NCBI GenBank assembly: GCA_900769845.1
Contig: CAAGIF010000098.1
Span: forward strand, 1 to 21,308
Direction: 5' to 3'
Length of the DNA stretch: 21,308 bases
Origin: an uncultured Oscillospiraceae bacterium
GTDB taxonomy: Bacteria > Bacillota_A > Clostridia > Oscillospirales > Oscillospiraceae
The position numbers and the translations under genes were made by a program. Positions 13,414 through 20,687 of the stretch are shown in pieces (positions within the stretch are counted from its first letter, which is position 1; every line of letters starts with the position of its first letter). The notes beneath the pieces were generated by a model. The model was not told the DNA's origin. It searched no databases and saw only the letters and a program-made list of their open reading frames with translations.

Positions 13414-14253
13414 TCAGCCACGCACCTTTCTGAAGCAAAAGCTGCAGGCAAAGATCAGCGCCAGACATAAACTGATGGCCGCGCCGGCAGAACAGCCCCA
13501 GTAATAGGACGCGGTCAAACCAACAATACCGGAAATCAAAGCAAAGAGGACGGAAAACAGATGGTACTGCTTCAGATTCTTCGCCACATTCCGGCTGGCT
13601 GCGCCGGGGAGCACCAGCAGAGAGTTCAGGATCAAAAGTCCCACGCTGGAAATGCTGAGGGTGACCACCAATGCTATGGCGCAGGTGAAGATGGTCTGGA
13701 TCAGATCCACCCGGATGCCCCGGGAGGAGGCCAGCGCGGGATGAATGCTCACCAGCATTAGTCGGTTGGCGCAGAGAATCCAGAAAATAAGAACACCCAG
13801 CAGAATCACGGCAAGGATCCCGATTTCGACCGGAGTGATGGAGAGAATGTCGCCGATCAGATATTTGTTATATTTTGTAAAGCTGCTGCCGCCGAGAGTT
13901 GCAACAAAGATGCCTAGTGCTACGGCAGTGCTGGAAAAGACGCCGATGAGGGTATCCGCTGTATGGTTGCTGCGACTGCGTACATAGGAGAACAGCAGCG
14001 CAAAGACAAGACTGAAGATCACAGCAATCCAGGTGGGAGCAGCCGCTCCAAAAATCGCGCCGATGGCAATGCCGGTAAAGGCGGAATGTCCCAGCGCATC
14101 GGAGAAAAAGCTCATTCGTCCGGTGACGATCATGGTGGAAAGCAAGCCGAACAGGGGCGCCATCAGCAGGATCGCCAGCAGGGCGTTTTTCATGAAGTCC
14201 CATTGGAGCATTTCCCAGGGGATCCATTCACAGACCGTATACCAAATGCTCAT
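13414..14253 (-). CDS. znuB: Zinc ABC transporter permease (ABC-3 family)
   Basis: A 279-residue integral membrane protein with about eight helices, of the ABC-3 family of Zn/Mn permeases. Family regions include MTGR-like IVTGRMSFFSDALGHSAFTGIAIG and the coupling segment SSRGIRVDLIQTIF, followed by LLILNSLLVLPGAASRNVAKN. It forms the membrane channel for metal delivered by the lipoprotein and driven by the ATPase. Its ATG overlaps the ATPase stop by 4 bases (ATGA), so the two are translated together. Confidence 0.9.
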   Translation of the reverse strand: MSIWYTVCEWIPWEMLQWDFMKNALLAILLMAPLFGLLSTMIVTGRMSFFSDALGHSAFTGIAIGAIFGAAAPTWIAVIFSLVFALLFSYVRSRSNHTADTLIGVFSSTAVALGIFVATLGGSSFTKYNKYLIGDILSITPVEIGILAVILLGVLIFWILCANRLMLVSIHPALASSRGIRVDLIQTIFTCAIALVVTLSISSVGLLILNSLLVLPGAASRNVAKNLKQYHLFSVLFALISGIVGLTASYYWGCSAGAAISLCLALIFACSFCFRKVRG

Positions 14254-15005
14254 TGGGCGCCTCCTTTCCGGTGGAAGACCTGCCGGAATTCTTCGGAGTT
14301 CAGAACTTCAGCGGGAGTACCTTTTTTCACGATGGCCCGGTCGATAAGAACAACCTTATCGGCATACTGATTCAGCATGGGAAAATCGTGGGTGATCATC
14401 AAAATCGACAGGTCGAAACGCTTGCGGATTTCGTCAAGCATATCCATCAGATCGGTTTGTCCTTCCACATCCACGCCGGACAGAGGCTCATCCAGGATCA
14501 GGATATTGGGCAGCGGCTCAAGAGCGAGGGCCAGCAATACCCGCTGCAGCTCGCCACCGGACAGGCTTCCTACCCGCTTGTCGATCAGATCCTCTCCGTG
14601 AACCCGCTCCAGACAACCCAGGATTCTGTCCCTGTCCTTATGGGAATGGCCAAGAAATGCGGGGCGGCTGCTCTGGCAGCAGACAAACAAATCTGTCACC
14701 GATACCGGATCGCCGGGATCGAAGGACGGACTCTGTGGAACATATCCAATACGAGGGGGCTTGCGGTGCCGCATGCCCGGGGCGGAGAAGGCAATGATGC
14801 CCTCATGCTCCTGCTGACCAAGGATGGTTTTGATCAGAGTGGATTTTCCCGCGCCGTTGGGGCCGATCAGCGCCACCATTTGTCCGCAGTGAATATGCAG
14901 GTTAATATCTTCCAGAATGTGATCGCTGCCGATGGTAACGGACAGATTCTGGATACGCAAGCAGCAGGAATCGTCACAGGAGCCGCCGTGGCTGAGTTTT
15001 CTCAT
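14250..15005 (-). CDS. znuC: Zinc ABC transporter ATP-binding protein
   Basis: A 251-residue ABC ATPase with Walker A GPNGAGKST, signature LSGGELQRV, Walker B ILILDEPLSGVD and the switch histidine in MITHDFP. It powers metal uptake through the permease. An N-terminal extension of about 15 residues carries H6, C10, C14 and C15 (HGGSCDDSCC), and the core has LHIHCGQ just before Walker A. Such Cys/His tails occur in clostridial members and could bind the metal in the cytoplasm, which is my inference. The ATG overlaps the upstream lipoprotein stop by 4 bases (ATGA). Confidence 0.9.
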   Translation of the reverse strand: MRKLSHGGSCDDSCCLRIQNLSVTIGSDHILEDINLHIHCGQMVALIGPNGAGKSTLIKTILGQQEHEGIIAFSAPGMRHRKPPRIGYVPQSPSFDPGDPVSVTDLFVCCQSSRPAFLGHSHKDRDRILGCLERVHGEDLIDKRVGSLSGGELQRVLLALALEPLPNILILDEPLSGVDVEGQTDLMDMLDEIRKRFDLSILMITHDFPMLNQYADKVVLIDRAIVKKGTPAEVLNSEEFRQVFHRKGGAQ

Positions 15006-15886
15006 TCCAGTGCCTCCTTTAAAGTGTTGATGTTTTGGTACATGGCTTCAAAATAGCTGTCCCCGGAGATTACCATGTCCAGAGGGAATGTTTGCGCGCC
15101 GGTTTCCCGGGCGATAACAGAAGCGGCGGAGTTAGATCCGTTGGTTTCTGTGAATATGGCGCTCAGATCGTGGCTGCGGACCAGGGAAATCAAATGCTTA
15201 AGTTCTGCAGCAGATGCTTCTGCTCCGGATTCTTCTTCCACAGCTTCCAAAATGGTCAGGTCAAACGCCTGGGCAAGATAGGAAAATCCGTCGTGGAAGG
15301 TTACCAGTTCCCGGCAGGAAAGACCGCGCAGCTGCTCCTCGCCGTAGGCCTCCAGTACCTCCAGATCTGCTATTAGACCGGTGAGATTACGACGGAAGGT
15401 ATCGGTATGCTTCGGGTATTGGGCGATAAGCCCATCGCAGATGGTCTGGGCCATTTGCATTGCGTTTTCCGGGGAGAGCCAGATGTGAGAGTCGACTTCG
15501 TGATGATGGTCATCATGGGATGCCTCGTCGCGTTCGTGGATATCTGCACATTCCAGAAGCGGAATGCCTTCGGCAGTTGTGATCACATTCTTTCCAGAGA
15601 GAGTATCCGCCATAAAATCTTCCAGTCCCGCGCCATTGACCACGATCAGTTCAGCGGCTTTTACGGCGCGGACCTGCTGCACACTCAGGGAATAATCGTG
15701 AAGGCAGGAAATGCTGTCGGATATGACCCGGGTGACGGTGATTCCGGTGCCTTCGCACAGGCGGGAAGTAAACTCGTATACCGGAAGTGTGGTTGCTGCG
15801 ATCTGCGCCGGCTGCTGCGTTTGCGCGCAGCCGGAAAGCAGCGAAAGAATCAGTATAATCAATAAATAAAGGGAAGTGCGCTTCAT
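15002..15886 (-). CDS. znuA: Zinc-binding lipoprotein of ABC transporter (ZnuA-like)
   Basis: A 294-residue cluster A-I solute-binding lipoprotein. The signal peptide ends in lipobox LLSGC with lipidated C20. Likely metal ligands are H63 (CLHDYSL), H134 (DSHIWLSP), H198 (TFHDGFSYL) and D270. The third ligand is His, as in zinc binders such as E. coli ZnuA, rather than the Glu of manganese binders such as PsaA. A His-rich loop HDDHHHE (124-130) just before the second ligand also favours zinc. The ATG at 15886 has only a weak site (GCAGGT) upstream. It heads the four-gene operon znuA-znuC-znuB-trmO. I do not see a B. subtilis-type Zur box or an AdcR box upstream. Confidence 0.9.
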   Translation of the reverse strand: MKRTSLYLLIILILSLLSGCAQTQQPAQIAATTLPVYEFTSRLCEGTGITVTRVISDSISCLHDYSLSVQQVRAVKAAELIVVNGAGLEDFMADTLSGKNVITTAEGIPLLECADIHERDEASHDDHHHEVDSHIWLSPENAMQMAQTICDGLIAQYPKHTDTFRRNLTGLIADLEVLEAYGEEQLRGLSCRELVTFHDGFSYLAQAFDLTILEAVEEESGAEASAAELKHLISLVRSHDLSAIFTETNGSNSAASVIARETGAQTFPLDMVISGDSYFEAMYQNINTLKEALE

Positions 15887-15911
15887 ATTTCATACCTGCT
15901 TTACCGTAGGT

Positions 15912-15941
15912 TATCTATGAACATGATACCATATTTGTCAA
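15912..15941 (-). promoter_or_regulatory. Candidate promoter of the zinc operon
   Basis: On the minus strand, a perfect TTGACA (15936-15941) is followed after 18 bases by TAGATA (15912-15917). Between them lies ATATGGTATCAT, which could be an extended -10 of a second start with a poorer -35. Confidence 0.5.
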
Positions 15942-15956
15942 GGAAAATGGGAATGA

Positions 15957-15986
15957 AAAAGGAGCCTGCCGAAGCAGACTCCTTTT
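15957..15986 (-). terminator. Terminator of the 76-residue protein gene
   Basis: The arms AAAAGGAG...CTGC and GCAG...CTCCTTTT form a stem with one mismatch and loop CGAA. On the minus strand TTTT then TCATT follows the stem. It lies 11 bases after the gene's stop. Confidence 0.75.
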
Positions 15987-15997
15987 ATGTAGTTAAA

Positions 15998-16228
15998 TCA
16001 GTGGGTATCCAGCCACTCGTTGACCTTGGTCTTTGCCAGACGCAGGATGTCCTCAGTGGGGTAGGGAGAAGTCTCGCCGCCGCCAACATGCAGGAAGTAC
16101 AGGCCGCCGGGAGTCTGGTACAGATCTTCCTCGTAACCGGCAGGATCGCCCAGCTCACCGAAAGAGTAAGCCTTGATCAGAGTTGCGGTCTCCGTATCAT
16201 ATTCCTTCTTGCAGATAATCTTCTTCAT
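15998..16228 (-). CDS. Conserved small protein of unknown function (YDTETA type)
   Basis: A 76-residue soluble protein starting MKKIICKKEYDTETATLIKAY, with a centre rich in aromatics and Gly (YEEDLYQTPGGLYFLHVGGGE) and a C-terminal helix (ILRLAKTKVNEWLDTH). I recall similar short proteins, with KKI, YDTETA, EELYQ and FFLYGEGG, in gut Firmicutes and on their plasmids and conjugative elements, always annotated as hypothetical. No catalytic motif is visible. The ATG at 16228 has a perfect AAAGGAGG about 10 bases upstream, and the gene has its own strong promoter and terminator, so it is probably well expressed as a single-gene unit. It has one cysteine (C6). Confidence 0.85.
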   Translation of the reverse strand: MKKIICKKEYDTETATLIKAYSFGELGDPAGYEEDLYQTPGGLYFLHVGGGETSPYPTEDILRLAKTKVNEWLDTH

Positions 16229-16266
16229 TCAGATGAACCTCCTTTCAGTTCAGTGATGATAAGATT

Positions 16267-16294
16267 ATTATACATATTTTTGTACAGAAATCAA
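16267..16294 (-). promoter_or_regulatory. Promoter of the 76-residue protein gene
   Basis: On the minus strand, TTGATT (16289-16294) and a perfect TATAAT (16267-16272) are spaced by 16 bases. Together with a perfect ribosome site this implies high expression. Confidence 0.7.
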
Positions 16295-16403
16295 GTACAT
16301 TCTCCGAATATTCTGAACATATAAGAAAAATTTGGATGATGGACCGATGTATACGGAGGAACAAGGGGTTAAAAAGTGTACATATTGCACAAAAAACGAC
16401 GGA

Positions 16404-17096
16404 TCAGTAAGGCTTTCCACCCTGGTAGAAGGTGCCGTCATCGCAGACGACACCGGTATAAATGTTGATAAAGCCGCTGTAAAGGGATTCCCACTGCCCG
16501 TGAGAGCCGGAGAAGAAGATGTAGAACAGCTCATTGCATCCGGTGAATGCGTCGTTTCCTATTTTGATCACGCTTTTTGTCAAATGGATGGCTTCCAGAT
16601 TGGAACAATCATAGAAAGCCCGGGGGCCGATAACGGCTACGGATTCCGGAATGTTCATTCCACGCAGTGCGGCGCAGTTTTCAAATGCGGAGGCACCGAC
16701 GGTTTTCAGAGTGTCAGGAAGAATCACCGTGGTGATTGCGCTGCAATCCCGGAAACATCCTTCGGAAAGAGCGGTAATAGTCTGTCCGTCAACAGTTTCG
16801 GGAATGACAAGGGTTTCCTCTCCGGCATAGTATTCCGCCAGGAAATACAGAGTGCCGTCCTCAACCCGGAACCAGGCGAACTCTGCTTGCGGGACATCCG
16901 GAGCAGCTTGCCGGGAAGACGGAAACAGGAAGAAAAAAACCGTACCAATCACAGCCAAAACGGCCATAATTACAGCGGGAATCCAATGGGTTCCTTTTTT
17001 GACCGGTTTGCGATTATACTCGGACAGTGCAGTGCCGCAGCGGTAGCAAAAATGATCCTGCGACGCGCAGATTGTATTACAGTTGGGACAAATCAC
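16404..17096 (-). CDS. Zinc-ribbon membrane protein with BspA-type leucine-rich repeats
   Basis: A 230-residue protein in three parts. An N-terminal zinc ribbon has CPNC (3-6) and CYRC (17-20). One membrane helix spans about 39-59 (IPAVIMAVLAVIGTVFFFLF). An extracytoplasmic BspA-like (LRR_5) repeat domain has repeats of the type LVIPETVDGQTITALSEGCFRDC, TTVILPDTLKTVGASAFENC and IHLTKSVIKIGNDAFTGC. The ribbon would face the cytoplasm and the repeats the outside; BspA repeats often mediate binding to proteins or surfaces, and no function is assigned. The start is GTG at 17096, with GAGGTG 7-8 bases upstream. An out-of-frame ATG at 17098 overlaps it and is followed at once by TGA. No clear terminator is visible after the stop. 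Confidence 0.85.
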   Translation of the reverse strand: MICPNCNTICASQDHFCYRCGTALSEYNRKPVKKGTHWIPAVIMAVLAVIGTVFFFLFPSSRQAAPDVPQAEFAWFRVEDGTLYFLAEYYAGEETLVIPETVDGQTITALSEGCFRDCSAITTVILPDTLKTVGASAFENCAALRGMNIPESVAVIGPRAFYDCSNLEAIHLTKSVIKIGNDAFTGCNELFYIFFSGSHGQWESLYSGFINIYTGVVCDDGTFYQGGKPY

Positions 17097-17119
17097 ATGT
17101 CTTCACCTCTTTATTCCCC

Positions 17120-17148
17120 ATAATATCACAGTTTTGCTTCTTATGCAA
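17120..17148 (-). promoter_or_regulatory. Promoter of the zinc-ribbon/BspA gene
   Basis: On the minus strand, TTGCAT (17143-17148) and TATTAT (17120-17125) are spaced by 17 bases, with TGA before the -10 giving an extended -10. It lies next to the divergent GNAT promoter. Confidence 0.65.
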
Positions 17149-17161
17149 CCGGGATTGACTC

Positions 17162-17190
17162 TTGCCCGAAAGATAAAATGATGATACTAT
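17162..17190 (+). promoter_or_regulatory. Candidate promoter of the GNAT gene
   Basis: TTGCCC (17162-17167) and TACTAT (17185-17190) are spaced by 17 bases. A TTGACT at 17155-17160 is a better -35 but is wrongly spaced. The leader would be about 14-20 bases. Confidence 0.5.
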
Positions 17191-17210
17191 ATTTTAAAGG
17201 AGAGATGCAT

Positions 17211-17855
17211 ATGCGGAATATTCCGTTTTTTACAACAGAATATGGAGTAGCAAGCCTGATTCTGCGGGAGATTCCCTATCGCCGGGAGGCATACATCCAC
17301 ATTCAGGATGTACAGCCCGGAATGACAGATCAGCTGCTGAAGGAGTGCGTATCCTTCTGCCGAATGGCCGGGGCGGAGAGAATCCTTGCCAAGGGACATG
17401 AGGACCTGGATGTTTATCCCATCCATTGCCGCGTCCTACAAATGCGCTGCAGCAGCTTTTCGAAAGAGGATTGCGGTGGGATGCTGTTTCCAGTAACAGA
17501 AAAAACGGTTGGGACATGGCGAGGGGTCTTAAATGAGCGAATGGCCTCTGTGGACAACGCCGCCACTTTGGAAAGCCGGGATGAAACCAGAATCCTCAAC
17601 TCCGGCGGCGGATACTTTATTCACGAAAATGGGGAACTTCTGGGAGTGGGTTGGTTAATGGATGACTCGATAGAGGCGGTTGCCTCCTGCAGGCGGGGAG
17701 CCGGAATCCGGGTCATGCAGGCGCTGATGGGGCTGGCTCAGGGGGATACCGTAAGCTTACAGGTGGCCTCTACCAATACAAAAGCCATCTCGCTTTATGA
17801 AAAAATCGGTTTTATTACCACAGGTGAGATATCCTGCTGGTATCGGATCGTGTAG
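17211..17855 (+). CDS. GNAT family N-acetyltransferase
   Basis: A 214-residue protein. The C-terminal half is a GNAT fold: GGYFIHENGELLGVGWLMDD gives strands 3-4, CRRGAGIRVMQAL the acetyl-CoA pyrophosphate loop in a degenerate form (RRxGxG-like), and VASTNTKAISLYEKIGFITTGE the last conserved motif. The N-terminal half (to about residue 110) may be a second degenerate GNAT-like half. It would transfer an acetyl group from acetyl-CoA; the acceptor is unknown. I chose the ATG at 17211, with AAAGGAG 8 bases upstream. In-frame Mets at 17178 and 17205 lie before or inside that site. Confidence 0.8.
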   Translation: MRNIPFFTTEYGVASLILREIPYRREAYIHIQDVQPGMTDQLLKECVSFCRMAGAERILAKGHEDLDVYPIHCRVLQMRCSSFSKEDCGGMLFPVTEKTVGTWRGVLNERMASVDNAATLESRDETRILNSGGGYFIHENGELLGVGWLMDDSIEAVASCRRGAGIRVMQALMGLAQGDTVSLQVASTNTKAISLYEKIGFITTGEISCWYRIV

Positions 17856-17875
17856 AACTTTGACGCATTGTCCGC

Positions 17876-17903
17876 TTGCAAAATGGAAAGAATATGGTAT
17901 GAT
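17876..17903 (+). promoter_or_regulatory. Promoter of nadE
   Basis: TTGCAA (17876-17881) and TATGAT (17898-17903) are spaced by 16 bases with an extended -10 (TGG before TATGAT). The leader is about 25 bases and includes the ribosome site AGGGGAG. Confidence 0.75.
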
Positions 17904-17935
17904 ATTGTTATTCTAACAGGATAGGGGAGAATTCT

Positions 17936-19885
17936 ATGCTGGATTTTATTCGTATCGCCTGCGCCGTTCCTGCTGTTAAGGTGGGCGATGTTAAGAAAAA
18001 TACTCAGGATATCTGCGATTATATTGCCAAAGCGGATGCTGCCAATGCTGATCTGGTGCTGTTTCCGGAGATGTCATTGACCGGTTATACCTGCGCGGAT
18101 CTGTTTTTTCAGGAAACGCTGCTGAATGCATCCAAGGCGGGCCTGGCTCGGATCGCTGAGGTTACATCTCAGTACCCGGAGGTGACCGCGGTGGTTGGTC
18201 TGCCGGCATTAATCGCCGGACAGATGTATAACTGCGGCGCAGTTGTTTCCGCCGGCAAGGTTCACGGGCTGATTCCCAAGACCTATCTTCCAAATTATAA
18301 CGAGTTTTACGAGCGCCGGTGGTTCTCTTCTTCCGAGGATCTGCCTCAAAAGGAAGTCCATTCCTTTGATCTTGGTCTGACGGAGAGCTACACCGTTCCC
18401 GTGGGCCGGGATATCCTGTTCCGGATCGATGACGGCGCGATTCTGGGCGTTGAGATCTGCGAAGACCTTTGGACACCCCTACCGCCTTCTACGCTGATGA
18501 GTCTGAACGGGGCGGAGGTGATTGTGAATCTGTCCGCTTCCAATGAAACTGTGGGCAAACGGCCCTACCGCCGGGATCTGGTGAAGCATCAATCCTCCAT
18601 GTGCAACTGCATTTATGCTTACTGCTCTGCAGGTTATACCGAATCCACGCAGGATCTGGTGTTCTCCGGACACAGTCTGATCGCGGAAAACGGCGTGGTC
18701 ATGGCAGAAAACGGAAATGACATCGCCACGGACTATATGATGGTTCACGATCTGGACATCGGTAAGGTTCGGGCGGAGCGCCGCAGAAACAAGAGTGTTC
18801 GGGATGCGGTTTCCTTCTATGGCAAGGTCGAGCCTATGCGTACCATTGACTGCAATTGCGGCGAGCTTCGCGGCGATGGCACATTGTATGAACTGAATAA
18901 GCTTCCCTTTGTACCCAATGTCCGCAGCAACCGGCTGGAACGGTGTATGTCCATCTTCAATATTCAGGTCGCCGGCCTGAAGCAGCGGCTGCAGACTGTT
19001 GGTACCAATGCGGTTATCGGTGTTTCCGGCGGTCTGGACTCCACCCTGGCCCTTTTGGTTGCCGTGGAAGCCATGCGCCAGCTTGGCCGTCCGGCAACAG
19101 ATGTCTACGGCGTGACCATGCCTTGCTTCGGAACCACTGATCGGACCTACAACAACTCCTGGGAACTGATGAAGACCCTTGGTATTTCCTGCAAGGAGAT
19201 CAGCATCAAGGATGCGGTGACCCAGCACTTTGCGGATATCGGCCACGATCCCTCCGTCCACGATGGTACCTATGAGAACTCCCAGGCTCGGGAACGCACC
19301 CAGATCCTTATGGATTACGCCAGTGTGATTGGCGGTATCGTAGTTGGTACTGGCGATCTTTCTGAGCTTGCCTTGGGCTGGTGCACCTACAACGGTGACC
19401 ATATGAGCATGTACGGCGTCAATGCCTCCATTCCCAAGACCTTGATCCGCTGGATGATCGAGGCTATCGCGGAGAATCCGGATTTTGCTGCATCCAAGGC
19501 TGTGCTGAAGGATATTCTGGATACCCCCATAAGTCCCGAACTGCTGCCGCCGGATGCCCAGGGACAGATCCTGCAGTACACCGAGGATCTGGTGGGGCCT
19601 TACGCGCTGCATGATTTCTTCCTGTATTATATGCTCCGCTACGGATTTGAGCCTACCAAGATCTTCACCTTGGCATGTCGGGCATTTGCGGAGGATTTTG
19701 ATCCCGAGACTATTAAAAAATGGCTGAAGGTATTCTACCGCCGTTTCTTTGCCCAGCAGTTCAAGCGCAACTGCATGCCGGAAGGCGTGAAGGTTGGTTC
19801 TGTCTGCCTGAGCCCGAGAGGGGACTGGCGAATGCCCAGCGATGCATCCGGAAGAATTTGGCTGGATGAAGTGGACAAGCTGTAA
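17936..19885 (+). CDS. nadE: Glutamine-dependent NAD+ synthetase
   Basis: A 649-residue two-domain enzyme making NAD+ from nicotinic acid adenine dinucleotide, glutamine and ATP. The N-terminal nitrilase-type glutaminase domain has the triad E45 (LFPEMSLTG), K115 (IPKTYLPN) and C175 (EICEDLW). The C-terminal synthetase domain has the PP-loop GVSGGLDS (SGGLDS at 364-369) and GTGDLSELALGW. Length and triad spacing match the long bacterial type (for example Mycobacterium). Having its own glutaminase, it can use glutamine as well as ammonia. The ATG at 17936 has GGGGAG 7-8 bases upstream. It is a single-gene unit with its own promoter and a strong shared terminator. Confidence 0.97.
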   Translation: MLDFIRIACAVPAVKVGDVKKNTQDICDYIAKADAANADLVLFPEMSLTGYTCADLFFQETLLNASKAGLARIAEVTSQYPEVTAVVGLPALIAGQMYNCGAVVSAGKVHGLIPKTYLPNYNEFYERRWFSSSEDLPQKEVHSFDLGLTESYTVPVGRDILFRIDDGAILGVEICEDLWTPLPPSTLMSLNGAEVIVNLSASNETVGKRPYRRDLVKHQSSMCNCIYAYCSAGYTESTQDLVFSGHSLIAENGVVMAENGNDIATDYMMVHDLDIGKVRAERRRNKSVRDAVSFYGKVEPMRTIDCNCGELRGDGTLYELNKLPFVPNVRSNRLERCMSIFNIQVAGLKQRLQTVGTNAVIGVSGGLDSTLALLVAVEAMRQLGRPATDVYGVTMPCFGTTDRTYNNSWELMKTLGISCKEISIKDAVTQHFADIGHDPSVHDGTYENSQARERTQILMDYASVIGGIVVGTGDLSELALGWCTYNGDHMSMYGVNASIPKTLIRWMIEAIAENPDFAASKAVLKDILDTPISPELLPPDAQGQILQYTEDLVGPYALHDFFLYYMLRYGFEPTKIFTLACRAFAEDFDPETIKKWLKVFYRRFFAQQFKRNCMPEGVKVGSVCLSPRGDWRMPSDASGRIWLDEVDKL

Positions 19886-19893
19886 AGTATGAT

Positions 19894-19921
19894 AAAAAGG
19901 GCGGAATTATCCGCCCTTTTT
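19894..19921. terminator. Bidirectional terminator between nadE and spoVFB
   Basis: The perfect arms AAAAAGGGCGGA (19894-19905) and TCCGCCCTTTTT (19910-19921) enclose ATTA. It works on both strands. The spoVFB stop (19907-19909) lies in the loop, and its last codons are part of the stem. Confidence 0.92.
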
Positions 19922-20491
19922 GCTGTTTGGGCCCAACAGGATGGGCTGAAGCTGCTGTCCGAACAATGCAGCTTTCAATGTTTGCGGAATTTGAGTAAAG
20001 TCCGCAACAATGCTGGCGGGCTTTCCCAGAGCGTCATCCTGACCGAAGGGAACGAAATAATAGTGCTTTCTGGCAAGTAGTTTGCCAATGTTTTCCGCAG
20101 CTCCTGCAAGCGCATCGTTGGTAGAAATCGCGATAATCACCGGCCGACCGTTGCGCAGATGACTTTTTACTGCCATGGTTACCGGGGTATCTGCAACGGA
20201 ATGAGCAAGCTTGGATAGGGTGTTGCCGGTACATGGCGCGATGATCAACCCGTCCAGAAGCTTCTTCGGTCCGATAGGCTCAGCGCCTTCGATGGTTCGG
20301 ATTGCCGGTCTGCCGCAGATTTCTTCCGCCAGAGCCAGATGATCCCGGGCTGCGCCGAAACGGCTGTTGACAGTGGCAGAAGCGAAGGAAAAGATGGGGA
20401 TGATATTGAATTCCTCTGCCAGAATACGCATTACAGGAAATACCTGACTGTAAGTACAGAATGAGCCGCAAAGAGCAAATCCAATGTCCAT
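19907..20491 (-). CDS. spoVFB: Dipicolinate synthase subunit B
   Basis: A 194-residue flavoprotein-fold protein matching B. subtilis SpoVFB (DpaB) along its length: GFALCGSFCTY, VNSRFG, GAEPIGPKKLLDGLIIAPCTGNTLSKLAHSVADTPVTMAVKSHLRNGRPVIIAISTNDAL, FVPFGQDD and QQLQPILLG. With SpoVFA it converts the product of the diaminopimelate pathway enzyme DapA to dipicolinic acid in the mother cell, the spore-core solute for heat resistance. In Bacillus the A subunit gene lies directly upstream; here the space upstream is an intergenic region and then a divergent gene, so B stands alone. The ATG at 20491 has GGAG 9 bases upstream. Its presence implies a sporulating lineage. Confidence 0.93.
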   Translation of the reverse strand: MDIGFALCGSFCTYSQVFPVMRILAEEFNIIPIFSFASATVNSRFGAARDHLALAEEICGRPAIRTIEGAEPIGPKKLLDGLIIAPCTGNTLSKLAHSVADTPVTMAVKSHLRNGRPVIIAISTNDALAGAAENIGKLLARKHYYFVPFGQDDALGKPASIVADFTQIPQTLKAALFGQQLQPILLGPNSKKGG

Positions 20492-20517
20492 ATTCTTACA
20501 CTCCTACTATTATTATA

Positions 20518-20526
20518 TATAATATG
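20518..20526 (-). promoter_or_regulatory. Possible sporulation-type -10 element of spoVFB
   Basis: On the minus strand, CATATTATA fits the sigma-K -10 pattern CATAnnnTA and lies 27 bases before the ATG. I could not find a matching AC -35 at the usual 16-17 bases, and the region is very AT-rich, so this is weak. Confidence 0.22.
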
Positions 20527-20639
20527 AATGTATTACAGATAATCCGCGTTTCTTTGCCGTGGGATATGTGGTACTGTGTAATATGACCATGGGCATCATC
20601 CTTTCATGCCAGAATATGCCAGAGAGCAACGGGTTGTGC

Positions 20640-20667
20640 TTGATTTTTTGTCCACATCGGTTATAAT
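20640..20667 (+). promoter_or_regulatory. Promoter of the DUF4364 gene
   Basis: TTGATT (20640-20645) and a perfect TATAAT (20662-20667) are spaced by 16 bases. The leader is about 14 bases and includes the ribosome site AAGAGGTGA. Confidence 0.75.
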
Positions 20668-20687
20668 GATTGCAAGAGGTGAAGTAA

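Noticed and set aside
15887..15960. A Zur or AdcR operator upstream of znuA
   Set aside because: I looked for TCGTAATnATTACGA-like and TTAAC-GTTAA-like sequences and found none close enough to call.
18479..19612. Long minus-strand open frame (377 codons) opposite nadE
   Set aside because: It mirrors the NAD synthetase coding frame, has no start signals or recognisable domain.
20568..20629. Repeats around ATGCCAGA (near 20606-20625) and GGCAT/ATGCC in the spoVFB-DUF4364 gap as an operator
   Set aside because: The matches are short and imperfect and do not line up with either promoter.
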